A stretch of DNA of 64,000 bases from Phycisphaera sp. (lineage in GTDB: Bacteria > Planctomycetota > Phycisphaerae > Phycisphaerales > Phycisphaeraceae), in contig WGMF01000010.1 in the NCBI GenBank assembly GCA_016125215.1, positions 30,977-94,976 on the forward strand. The letters run 5' to 3'. The notes beneath the pieces are model-generated. The model ran no database searches. It saw only the letters and a list, made by a program, of their open reading frames with translations, and was not told the origin of the DNA. Of this stretch, positions 1 to 7,436 are shown in pieces. Every line of letters begins with the position of its first letter. Positions within the stretch are counted from its first letter, which is position 1. The translations under genes were made by a program, and so were the position numbers.

Positions 1-318
1 ATGCGTCAGGGCAACGACCGCGTCAGCAAAGCCACCATCTACCGAACCCTCAAGCACCTGATGGAAGCGGGCATCATCACCGAGGTGCTGCTCGACTCGC
101 GCCAGTCGCACTACGAGCTGACCTTCGGCAAAAAACCCACCGGCCACCTCGTCTGTGTCGAGACAGGAAAAGTCGTCGAAATCCCCAGCCCCTGGCTCGA
201 ACCCGTCCGCGACCGCATCTGCAAAGAGCACGGTTTCGAGCCGCTGAGCCACCGTTTCGTGATCTACGGATTGTCACCGGAGGCGAGGCGTTCCTCGGAT
301 ATAAAAAGCAGAGAATGA
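1..318 (+). CDS. Fur-family metal-dependent transcriptional repressor, 5'-truncated by the window edge
   Basis: C-terminal part (105 residues visible) of a Fur/Zur/PerR-type regulator. The beginning of the winged-helix domain lies outside the window. The segment VSKATIYRTL is the family's recognition-helix signature, and HLVCVETGKVVE matches the start of the dimerisation/metal-binding domain. The usual CxxC of that region is reduced to one Cys (CVETG), and the C-terminal CxxC is absent, so the structural zinc site of classical Fur is missing or altered. Which metal it senses cannot be told. The first in-window ATG is not the true start, because the upstream helices are needed. The last codons run straight into the inverted-repeat element at 318-507, so the short hydrophilic tail SSDIKSRE may be acquired. 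Confidence 0.85.
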   Translation: MRQGNDRVSKATIYRTLKHLMEAGIITEVLLDSRQSHYELTFGKKPTGHLVCVETGKVVEIPSPWLEPVRDRICKEHGFEPLSHRFVIYGLSPEARRSSDIKSRE

Positions 319-507
319 TCCGCAGATGACGCAGATGGGGAATTGCTCTTGCATTCAACAATATCTCTGGAAGCCGATTGCGCTTATTTTTATGCGATAG
401 TGGGTCATCAGGCTTTGCTTGAATGGCTTGACAAAAAATCAAGGCAATCGGTGTTCTGTTTGATCCGACATCAATTCAAACTTTTTAAATCTGCGTCATC
501 TGCGGAT
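318..507. repeat. Non-coding element with 19-bp perfect terminal inverted repeats
   Basis: The sequence ATCCGCAGATGACGCAGAT at 318-336 recurs exactly inverted at 489-507. The arms enclose about 150 bases that are AT-richer than the surroundings and hold no convincing gene. Each arm is itself built of near-repeats of ATCTGCGTC / ATCTGCGGA. The left arm begins on the last base of the fur stop codon. The architecture is MITE-like, but no transposase or target-site duplication was identified. This is the only content of the 194-base gap between fur and tsaE-yacG. Confidence 0.75.
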
Positions 508-512
508 ACTCT

Positions 513-1352
513 TCACTCCCCCTCATCCAGGTCCGATTCCTCGATCGCGCGGCTGACCTTGTAGTCGCCGCTGATCCATTTGCCCAGGTCGATAGTACGG
601 CACCGATGGGAACAGAAGGGGAAGTGGGGGGTGTTGGGCGTGACGGGTTTTTCGCAGATCGGGCAGGACGTTGCGGATGTGCGGGTGCCTGACAGGATGT
701 TAGGGTGTGGAGTAGCGGGCTTGATTTGGCTCCCCTCCCCTCTTAGGGGAGGGGCCGGGGGAGGGGTTGTCTTCTTGTTCATTGGGCTTGTGTTATTCGA
801 AACACACCCTCCCCCAACCCCTCCCTCTGAAGAGGGAGGGGGGCTTGACGACGCCAATCTCCGCGTTGTCAAGGCTTCGATTCGTTTGGCCCAGGCCTTT
901 CCCGCGCGGGCGGTGATGCGGCGGTGCTGTTCGCCGGCGTGTTCGAGTTCGAGCCAGAGGGTGTCGTCTTCGGAGAGGTCAGCCAAACGATCAGCCCATT
1001 CGATCACGACGATGGCGTGGTCGGTGAACTCGCGCGTGCCCGTCGAGCCGTCCCAGCCGATCGATTCGATCTCGCCCAGGCTTGTCAGGCGGTACGCATC
1101 CACATGGACGAGTGTGAGATCGTTGTTGCGTGTGGGGTATTCGTGAACGAGGACGAATGTCGGGCTGGCGACGAGTTTGGGGTCCACGCCCAGGCCCTGT
1201 GCCAGGCCGCGCACGAGTTGCGTTTTGCCCGCGCCCAGTTCGCCGACGAGCGCGATCACATCGCCGCCGCGCAGGAGTCGGGCAAGCGCTTTGCCGAGGG
1301 CCTGCGTCTGTTCGACGCTTTGGGTTTCAAACTCGAAAGACCTTGCGTTCAC
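513..1352 (-). CDS. tsaE: TsaE (tRNA t6A37 synthesis ATPase) fused to a YacG-type zinc finger
   Basis: About 279 residues. Residues 1-157 are TsaE, the ATPase that works with TsaB/TsaD in making N6-threonylcarbamoyladenosine on tRNA; the Walker A motif GELGAGKT lies near residue 37. The last 50 residues are a YacG-like treble-clef zinc finger: CPIC, then a second Cys pair in FPFCSHRC, then IDLGKWISGDYKV. YacG binds gyrase in E. coli. The linker (about residues 170-207) is low-complexity Pro/Gly and is the translation of a double palindrome at 731-843, so the fusion may have arisen through, or been lengthened by, a repeat insertion. The GTG start at 1352 was chosen because it overlaps the thiL stop (GTGA) and gives the normal TsaE N-terminus; the open frame continues upstream only as thiL antiframe. 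Confidence 0.85.
   Translation of the reverse strand: MNARSFEFETQSVEQTQALGKALARLLRGGDVIALVGELGAGKTQLVRGLAQGLGVDPKLVASPTFVLVHEYPTRNNDLTLVHVDAYRLTSLGEIESIGWDGSTGTREFTDHAIVVIEWADRLADLSEDDTLWLELEHAGEQHRRITARAGKAWAKRIEALTTRRLASSSPPPSSEGGVGGGCVSNNTSPMNKKTTPPPAPPLRGEGSQIKPATPHPNILSGTRTSATSCPICEKPVTPNTPHFPFCSHRCRTIDLGKWISGDYKVSRAIEESDLDEGE
731..843. repeat. Double-palindrome dispersed repeat inside the TsaE-YacG linker
   Basis: Two GC-rich hairpins face each other. The left has CCCCTCCCCT paired with AGGGGAGGGG (about 733-755); the right has CCCCTCCCTCT paired with AGAGGGAGGG (about 820-841). The two halves are also imperfect inverted copies of one another around an AT-richer centre (about 771-802). 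Elements translating to Pro/Gly strings of this kind are familiar as dispersed repeats in many bacterial genomes (from memory). Here it is read in frame within a gene. No second copy is seen in this window. Confidence 0.75.
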
Positions 1353-2275
1353 GTGTGATGCTCCCAGCCGAGTTCGGTCGCGGCAATCTTCTGGCCGTTG
1401 GGCAGTTGCACGGTCACGCCCGGTGGGCCGGGTTGCATCACGCCGATGGTGGTGATCCGCACACCCTCGACGCCCGTGGGAAGAAGCGTGCCGGCGGGGA
1501 CGGTGAAACACAACTCGTAATCCTCACCGTCCGCCAGCGCGTGTCGCCACGCCGCTTGACCGTCACGCGCCGCGGCGTGTTTGGCGGCGGTACTGATCGG
1601 GAGTTTAGAGGCTTCGATCACCGCGTGCAGCCCCGACATCTCGGCGATGTGACCCAGGTCCCGTCCCAGCCCGTCGCTCAGGTCGATCAGGCTGTGCAGG
1701 GTCTCCATTTTGGCCAGCTTGCGCGCCAGATCGATACGGGGTTCGAAATCGAGGTGGTGGACGCAGCCGGCCAGGTCTTCCATCGCGCCGCCCAGTTCAC
1801 CGGTCACACACACCAGGTCGCCCGCTTTTGCTCCGCTGCGGAGGATCGGCGTCACTCCGCCCGGCTCAGCAAAGAGCGCTACGGATAGCACCATAGGCCC
1901 GTCGTGCATCGAGACATCGCCGCCGATCAGCGGGCAGCCGAAGGCCAGCGAGGTGGCTCGCATGGAATCAAACAGTTGATTAGCTGTGGCTTCGGCCATC
2001 GACCGGGGCAGGCACCCCGCCGCGACCGCCGCGACCGGCAGCGCCGCCATCGCCGCGACATCCGAGAGGTTGCGCGTGACCACCTTGCGGCCGATTTTTT
2101 CAATGGGGGTGTCGGGGGCAAAGTGGACGCCCTCGACCAACTGGTCCACGGTAACTAACAGTGTGTTATTGCCAAACCGCACCGCGCCCATGTCGTCGCC
2201 GGGCGGGATAACCACCGACCCGGGCAAGCGGGCGTTGGCGTCGTAGACGTGCCTGAGCAGCTCGAACTCGCGCAT
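1349..2275 (-). CDS. thiL: Thiamine-monophosphate kinase
   Basis: ThiL phosphorylates thiamine monophosphate to thiamine pyrophosphate with ATP, the last step of cofactor synthesis. The 308-residue protein has the family's full length and marks: PPGDDMGAV near residue 25 for Mg-ATP binding, VTVDQLVEGVHF, the NLSDVAAM helix, the SDGL motif (IDLSDGLGRDL) and GEDYEL near the C-terminus. It is the first gene before tsaE-yacG, with a 4-base GTGA overlap that implies translational coupling. A TACAAT box ends six bases before the ATG and there is no Shine-Dalgarno, so a leaderless transcript is likely. Confidence 0.95.
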   Translation of the reverse strand: MREFELLRHVYDANARLPGSVVIPPGDDMGAVRFGNNTLLVTVDQLVEGVHFAPDTPIEKIGRKVVTRNLSDVAAMAALPVAAVAAGCLPRSMAEATANQLFDSMRATSLAFGCPLIGGDVSMHDGPMVLSVALFAEPGGVTPILRSGAKAGDLVCVTGELGGAMEDLAGCVHHLDFEPRIDLARKLAKMETLHSLIDLSDGLGRDLGHIAEMSGLHAVIEASKLPISTAAKHAAARDGQAAWRHALADGEDYELCFTVPAGTLLPTGVEGVRITTIGVMQPGPPGVTVQLPNGQKIAATELGWEHHT

Positions 2276-2281
2276 GACGGG

Positions 2282-2287
2282 ATTGTA
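2282..2287 (-). promoter_or_regulatory. -10 box of a predicted leaderless thiL promoter
   Basis: On the minus strand, TACAAT is followed by six bases (CCCGTC) and then the thiL ATG, which places the expected +1 on the start codon. It sits in the 21-base gap after the upstream gene. No clear -35 is visible. Confidence 0.5.
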
Positions 2288-2296
2288 TCCGACATG

Positions 2297-2737
2297 TCAC
2301 TTTGCGAGCTTCGCAATCACACGCCACGCGTCGTGGGGCGAGAGGCTCAGGCCGGTCTGGGCGTTGAAGTCGGTGACGAGCTGGTCGAACTCGGGCGTGT
2401 AGGGCAGACGGTCCCGCAACGAGAGCTTGCCCACCACGGCTTCGACGAGTTGCGTCAATATTTCTTCATGCTCGCTCGAAACCGCCGGTGGCTTGGTCGC
2501 CGCTCGACCCATGCGGGGCAGGTTCCCCGCTTTGCGCAGGTTGTGCAGCCGATGAAAAAGCTCCGATCGGCTCATCCCCCCGCGCGGCTCGTCGTCGTCG
2601 CCCGTTCCCACCACCGCGGTGTAGATTGCCTCGAACTCATCCGTGTAAGGCAGGTCATCGAGTGTGCGTCCCTGTTTCTGGTAAACGCTGATGAGCAAGC
2701 CGTCGTCGGAGGTGTCGAAGAGGGTGGGGTTGGTCAT
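2297..2737 (-). CDS. Uncharacterised small protein with an internal repeat
   Basis: A 146-residue soluble protein that I do not recognise. Two similar segments are visible: DDLPYTDEFEAIY (about 27-39) and RDRLPYTPEFDQLV (about 108-121), each followed by predicted helix, so the protein looks like a duplicated small helical unit with a His/Arg-rich helix between (ELFHRLHNLRKAGNLPRM). There is no signal peptide, membrane segment or metal motif. The ATG starts four bases after the stop of the TIM-barrel gene upstream (2741-3775), and thiL begins 21 bases after it ends, so it probably belongs to that transcript. The function cannot be inferred. Confidence 0.7.
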   Translation of the reverse strand: MTNPTLFDTSDDGLLISVYQKQGRTLDDLPYTDEFEAIYTAVVGTGDDDEPRGGMSRSELFHRLHNLRKAGNLPRMGRAATKPPAVSSEHEEILTQLVEAVVGKLSLRDRLPYTPEFDQLVTDFNAQTGLSLSPHDAWRVIAKLAK

Positions 2738-2740
2738 AAT

Positions 2741-3775
2741 TCACCGATCAAACTGCGCATCGAACGCCAGTGACGACGGCTTGAAGTCGGCTTTCTTGAC
2801 GAAGGCCGCGGCCTCGGTGGCGCCGTGTTCGCGGTCCATTCGGCCGTCTTCCCACTCGACGGAGAGCGGGCCGGCGTAGCCCACGTCGTTGAGGGCGACG
2901 ATGATCTCCTCGAAGTTGATGTCGCCGTGGCCCAGCGAGCGGAAGTCCCAGTATCGCCGCGGGTCGGCAAACGATGCGTGACCGCCGAAGACGCCGACCG
3001 TCCCGTCGCCGTGGCCCCACCACACGTCTTTCATGTGACAGTGATAGATTCGGCCGCCGAACGTGCGGATGAACTTGACGTAGTCCACGCCCTGATAGCC
3101 CAGGTGGGACGGGTCGTAGTTGAAACCGAAGCGTTTGTGGTTCTTGACCGCGTCGAGGGCGCGCTGGGCGCTTGCGGTGTCGAAGGCGATCTCGGTCGGG
3201 TGGACTTCCAAGCCGAAGTTGATGTCCTGTTTGTCGAACTCGTTGAGGATCGGCGTGAAGCGTTTGGCAAAATCGTCAAAGCCCTTCTGCCAATACTTCT
3301 GGTCCGTGGGGGGGAAGGCGTAGATGGAGTGCCAGATGGATGAGCCGGTGAAACCGTTGACCACACCGGGGAAGTCGTCCTTGTTTTTCCTGCCCGGCTT
3401 GGCGTTGAGGAAAAGCCGACACGCCTTGGCGGTCTCGATCATCTTCTTGGCGGCGCGCTTGCGGACGCCTTCGGGTTCGCCGTCGCCGTACACATCGGGC
3501 GGGAGGATCGACTTGTGACGTTCGTCGATGTTGTCGCAGATCGCCTGGCCGACGAGGTGAGATGAAATCGCATACGCGGTCAGGCCGTGGTCGTTGAGGA
3601 TTTCCCAGCGGGTCTTGACGTAGTTCTTGTCCTTGAGGGCCTTGTCGACATCGAAGTGGTCGCCCCAGCAGGCGAGCTCGACGCCGTCGTACCCGAAGGA
3701 CTTGGCCTTGGCGCAGATGATGTCAAAAGAAAGGTCAGCCCATTGACCGGTGAAGAGCGTGACGGGACGTGCCAT
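2741..3775 (-). CDS. Sugar phosphate isomerase/epimerase-like TIM-barrel protein
   Basis: A 344-residue member of the xylose isomerase-like/AP-endonuclease-2 TIM-barrel superfamily. Visible strand-end metal-ligand motifs are [23 protein letters not shown] (Glu and His ligands), [14 protein letters not shown] (Asp/His), IYHCHMKD (His) and LSVEWEDG (last Glu). Such proteins act on keto-sugars, inositols or their acids; the substrate here is unknown. The start at 3775 is fixed by AAGGAG seven bases upstream; a longer reading adds 24 residues without homology. It lies 37 bases after the GH78 gene on the same strand, which suggests a carbohydrate-use operon. Confidence 0.88.
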   Translation of the reverse strand: MARPVTLFTGQWADLSFDIICAKAKSFGYDGVELACWGDHFDVDKALKDKNYVKTRWEILNDHGLTAYAISSHLVGQAICDNIDERHKSILPPDVYGDGEPEGVRKRAAKKMIETAKACRLFLNAKPGRKNKDDFPGVVNGFTGSSIWHSIYAFPPTDQKYWQKGFDDFAKRFTPILNEFDKQDINFGLEVHPTEIAFDTASAQRALDAVKNHKRFGFNYDPSHLGYQGVDYVKFIRTFGGRIYHCHMKDVWWGHGDGTVGVFGGHASFADPRRYWDFRSLGHGDINFEEIIVALNDVGYAGPLSVEWEDGRMDREHGATEAAAFVKKADFKPSSLAFDAQFDR

Positions 3776-3812
3776 GTGTGGACTCCTTGTGGCTGAAAGG
3801 TGGGTGGACGGG

Positions 3813-6248
3813 TCAGATAGTTTGCGCTGCGTCGAGAGGACGATCAAACCTGTGATCGCCTGCGGTCCATTTCTGGGTCGATTGATCGGGGAAGACGACA
3901 GCCATCGTGACTCCCTCGGGCACGTGAGCCTGACCGATGAGCCGACCGTTTTCTCGTCGCCACTGGACCTGGATCTCCCCGACCGGAGAGGGCACCGTTG
4001 CCGCGGCGTGGTCGACTTCTCGGCAGCGGCCGGGTGTGAATGCGACGCCCGTCCAACCGGGGGCCGTCTGTGTCAGGCCCGCCGCTGAGTGAACCAGGTG
4101 GTAACTCGGGTGCGCCGACCATGCGTGTGAGCAGGAGAGGCCCTGATCGGATGCGTATTCCCAGTCTTCCCAGGTGGTGCCGGTGGGGATCATGCGTGCC
4201 CAGTATTGGCGGATGTGTCGCACGACATCGTCGTGATACCCCATGCGGTCGAGCGCTTCGAACACATAGGTCGCCCAGAACGCCGACGGCAGCGCCGCGT
4301 CGGGCTTCTCGTCGCGCACCCACGGCAGCAGGAGCTCGGCGGTCCACATGGGATGGCGTTCGGGGCACAGACCCGTCAGGATCGCCAGCGTGGCGTCATG
4401 TACGCTGCGTGGCCCCACAGGCTCTCCGCGCTCATCGAGCGCGCCGACGATCAAACCCTGTCCCGGTTCGATCAGGTGCTTTTTCACCAGAGCGGTGTGC
4501 TGGTCCAGCCGTGCCTGCCACGTTCGCGCATCACTCGTTTTGCCGGTCACGTGCAGGAGCGTGACGAGGTGTTGCAGGGTGTAGAGATACCAGATGTTCA
4601 GGAACGTGGGCACGTGGCTCTTGGGCAGTTTGCTCCAATCTTCAAACAGCCAATATCGTCTGTCGTAAGCGAGCAGGCCGGTGCGTTGATCGCGCGCCTC
4701 GGGGCTATCGAAATACTTGAGGACTCTCTTGATCCCCAGCCAATGCTGCTTGAACAGGCGAGGGTCCGCGGTCTGGAAGTAGTGGTCGTAGACCGTGAGA
4801 ATCCAAGTCAGCGAAAAGTCGGGCAGGATGCAGGAGTAGGCGATGGTCGGCGCGTGACCGAAGGTCAGACCGTTGGCGGTGGTCTGGCCGGCGATGGAAT
4901 TGATCCCTCGTGCGAACAACCGGTCGTCGCCGTCGAGGTAGAAGGTGTTGCATGCCTGCACCCTCGCATCGCCCCACCACTGGGCCTGCTCACGCCACGG
5001 GGTGTCGACGTAAGCATCCAAAGCGCAGACCTGCTGGGTGTGTCGGCTGATGGCGTGGATGTCGTTGAGCACGCCGTCGGAGCACTCAAAGCGTCCACGC
5101 ATGTTGAACGGGTAGCCCGCCGTCCGCACCGACAGACGCACCCGCAAGGGTGACGTGCATTCCCGAGCAATCACGGTGAGGTGACGGAAGCCCAGGAGGT
5201 GGAAGAACTCGTGCCGGTTGTCCCCGGCGCGAAGGGTGAGGCGGTTTGCCAGGGCGATGTGACAGGCCTCCCCCGGTTCGATCGCTTCGGGCCGACCGGT
5301 CGTCAGGCACTGATCGTGTTGGAAGTCGATCACCTCGCCGCCGGTCGCGCCCCGGATTTCCACGATCAGGTTGCCCACGATGAGTCGGCCCATGTCCAGT
5401 GTCACCGCGCGCAGGCTTCCCGTGCCGGTGGGTTCGAGCGTAAACCCCGCTTCATGACCGTCGTGTTCCATCGCCGGGGTTGGCTCGACGTCCCAGCGGG
5501 TGATTTTCCGCAGTTCATTGACCCAGCCCCATGAGACGTTTTCCCACGAACGGTAGGCCGGGTCCACCGCCGACGTGGTGTGGGCGGTGACACGTTGTGG
5601 CGCGACCAGGGCCTCGCGAAGCAGCGGGATACCGCGTTCTTCGAGGGTGGGATAGGGCTCCCGGCTGGCGGGGAAGGCGGTCATGTTCTGGCCGCGCAAG
5701 ACCTGTGTCCGTGTGCTCCACCCGGAGACAGGGGTATCGCCGCGAACCCACGACCCATCGTCGATGCGCAGGTCCACGTGCTCCTGGAAGTCGAGTTGCA
5801 TCGACAACCGGGCGGTATGTGGGGCGTGGGCGGGTGATCGGCGCATGTGCCATTTGACCGCGTCAAAAGCCTGCGCAACCGTCTTGTCCTTGAATGCGCA
5901 CAGCAAACCTGCCACGTTCTGGTGGAGGTATTGAAACGTGGAGATGCCGGGGTTGTAACCGATCACCGCCAGCGTGTTCGCGCCCATGCGCAGGTGTGGT
6001 GCCAGGTTGATCTCGTCGTAGGGCCAGTGGGCCTGATACCCACGGGCCGGCCCCCGGCAGACGAACGTGCCGTTGACATACAACTTGTAAGCCTTGTCCG
6101 CGGTGATGAAGAAAGGGCACCGCCCCGGCACGCTTTGAAGCTCGAAATCCTTGCGGAATTGGGCGTAGTGGTTGTGCAGGTAGAGCATGCACTCGGGCCA
6201 GACCCAGGTGGCATTTCGCAGCGGGTGTTTGCGGGGCAGTGGCTTCAT
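3813..6248 (-). CDS. GH78-type alpha-L-rhamnosidase-like glycoside hydrolase
   Basis: An 811-residue protein with the GH78 layout: N-terminal beta-sandwich modules (lectin-like [15 protein letters not shown]), then an (alpha/alpha)6 barrel, then a C-terminal beta domain. The barrel entry [15 protein letters not shown] matches the family's DCPxRxExxGWTGD motif carrying the catalytic acid Glu. [20 protein letters not shown] matches the later barrel segment with the second acidic residue. No signal peptide is seen, so it probably acts in the cytoplasm on imported rhamnosides. It precedes the TIM-barrel isomerase on the same strand, so the pair may convert a plant or algal sugar. The substrate is inferred from family only. 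Confidence 0.8.
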   Translation of the reverse strand: MKPLPRKHPLRNATWVWPECMLYLHNHYAQFRKDFELQSVPGRCPFFITADKAYKLYVNGTFVCRGPARGYQAHWPYDEINLAPHLRMGANTLAVIGYNPGISTFQYLHQNVAGLLCAFKDKTVAQAFDAVKWHMRRSPAHAPHTARLSMQLDFQEHVDLRIDDGSWVRGDTPVSGWSTRTQVLRGQNMTAFPASREPYPTLEERGIPLLREALVAPQRVTAHTTSAVDPAYRSWENVSWGWVNELRKITRWDVEPTPAMEHDGHEAGFTLEPTGTGSLRAVTLDMGRLIVGNLIVEIRGATGGEVIDFQHDQCLTTGRPEAIEPGEACHIALANRLTLRAGDNRHEFFHLLGFRHLTVIARECTSPLRVRLSVRTAGYPFNMRGRFECSDGVLNDIHAISRHTQQVCALDAYVDTPWREQAQWWGDARVQACNTFYLDGDDRLFARGINSIAGQTTANGLTFGHAPTIAYSCILPDFSLTWILTVYDHYFQTADPRLFKQHWLGIKRVLKYFDSPEARDQRTGLLAYDRRYWLFEDWSKLPKSHVPTFLNIWYLYTLQHLVTLLHVTGKTSDARTWQARLDQHTALVKKHLIEPGQGLIVGALDERGEPVGPRSVHDATLAILTGLCPERHPMWTAELLLPWVRDEKPDAALPSAFWATYVFEALDRMGYHDDVVRHIRQYWARMIPTGTTWEDWEYASDQGLSCSHAWSAHPSYHLVHSAAGLTQTAPGWTGVAFTPGRCREVDHAAATVPSPVGEIQVQWRRENGRLIGQAHVPEGVTMAVVFPDQSTQKWTAGDHRFDRPLDAAQTI

Positions 6249-6281
6249 GGGGTGTTCCAGGTGTCGGCGTCGTGACCGGGA

Positions 6282-6464
6282 TTATCTCGCGGGGATGTGG
6301 CGGGAGAGGGCTTCGAGCGCATCGCGCAGGCGGGTCACGATGGCTTCGGGGTAGTCTTCCCGTGTCGGGGTGATCGGTCTGCCGAAGATCACGGTCGATC
6401 GGCTGGGAGTCAGGAAGTGCCAGAGCATGTTGTGTTTACGGGGCGTGCCATAGAGAAACTCCAT
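6282..6464 (-). pseudogene. Truncated copy of the C-terminus of the neighbouring MFS-acyltransferase
   Basis: From about 6449 down to 6282 the translation (GTPRKHNMLWHFLTPSRS and following, to a natural stop) closely matches the last 56 residues of the MFS-PlsC fusion at 7437-9359 (GTPRKHHMLWHFLTPSRS). The DNA is also clearly similar. Upstream of 6450 the similarity stops; no transporter or HX4D/FPEG acyltransferase core is present, so it cannot be an enzyme. An ATG at 6464 could still start a 60-residue peptide. It is separated from the intact gene by the prepilin gene 6552-7391, as left by a tandem duplication followed by deletion or insertion. Confidence 0.8.
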
Positions 6465-6551
6465 TTCAAATGGTTGACAGGGCAAAAACATGAACAGGTG
6501 TAGAAAGAAGTGCGAGCCTTCTGCTGATCCGTGGGCCTGGCGCGGTAACTC

Positions 6552-7391
6552 TCATTGCAGCGGACACCCACAGGGAGCTCTGAGCGGCCCGACCGGGATT
6601 GTTTCGGGACCGGAGATGCTGGGCGTCGGGGAGGGATTGGCACCGGAGGGCATGCTCATGTTGCTCGGTTGGCCGTCCGGGTCGGCCTGCGCGGTGTCGC
6701 CGACCAAGGCGTCCCACCAGTACCAGTGCCCCGCTCCGCGCGTCAGTTCATGATCCAGCAGCGTGCGGACACTCCCGTCCGCCATGGCGAAGTTCGCGCC
6801 GTCCTTGCGTGTGTGCCGATAGCCGCGGGATGGATCGTGCGATTCAACGCCGTACCAGTTTGCGTAGTTTTCGCTCGCCCACGTGCCGTACGAATCTGAC
6901 GTCACGAGTGTCTCTACGATGTCGGTCGGCTGGTCGCCCAGCGTGATGATCTCCGACGGGTTGGGGATGCGTTCGCTGATCCCGCTCCACTTTTTGAACC
7001 GCATCAGCCCACTGAGCCCGATCGAGTTGACAAACTGATCGTTGGTGGCGTCGTTGTAAGATTCTCGTCGGCGTTCGTCATCGTCCTCGGGGCACCTGAG
7101 CACACCGACGGGCGAGACGCCGACCCGGTTGGCCACGTACGGGGCGAGCCGGGTTCTCCAACTCACTTTTTCAGCCTGAGTCCAGACCGTGGTCCACTGG
7201 CCGTGGTCGGATTCGTACTGCGTCTGGGCGAGGTGGGTCTGGCGGAGGTTGGAACCGCACACGCTCTCCCGGGCGACCGACGAGGCCCGGGACATCTCGG
7301 GCAGCAGGATCGCGGCCAGTACCGCCATGATGCCCAGGCTCACGAGCACCTCGATAAGCGTGAATCCGATTTGTCGCCCGCGCTGAAACAT
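6552..7391 (-). CDS. Prepilin-like secreted/surface protein (DUF1559-type)
   Basis: A 279-residue protein with a short basic leader (MFQRGRQIG) and a type IV prepilin methylation motif GFTLIEVLVSLGIMAVLAAI, cleaved after Gly9 by a prepilin peptidase. CGSNLRQTHLAQTQYESDHG is typical of the large planctomycete DUF1559 family, and the C-terminal FAMADGSVR corresponds to its H-X9-DG region. The tail is Pro/Ser-rich with two Cys. Start 7391 was chosen because it gives a standard leader; the in-frame codon at 7427 would add 12 residues. A TATAAT lies nine bases before this ATG. It is probably a minor pseudopilin or surface protein exported by the machine encoded at 21132-31348. Confidence 0.88.
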   Translation of the reverse strand: MFQRGRQIGFTLIEVLVSLGIMAVLAAILLPEMSRASSVARESVCGSNLRQTHLAQTQYESDHGQWTTVWTQAEKVSWRTRLAPYVANRVGVSPVGVLRCPEDDDERRRESYNDATNDQFVNSIGLSGLMRFKKWSGISERIPNPSEIITLGDQPTDIVETLVTSDSYGTWASENYANWYGVESHDPSRGYRHTRKDGANFAMADGSVRTLLDHELTRGAGHWYWWDALVGDTAQADPDGQPSNMSMPSGANPSPTPSISGPETIPVGPLRAPCGCPLQ

Positions 7392-7400
7392 AAGTTCGCC

Positions 7401-7406
7401 ATTATA
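7401..7406 (-). promoter_or_regulatory. Consensus -10 box just upstream of the prepilin start
   Basis: A perfect TATAAT on the minus strand is followed by nine bases and the ATG at 7391, so the predicted leader is two or three bases at most. No ribosome binding site and no good -35 are seen. It overlaps the space between this gene and the stop of the upstream MFS-PlsC gene. Confidence 0.45.
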
Positions 7407-7436
7407 CCGCAACACGCCCCGGGGCACGTGGCACGG

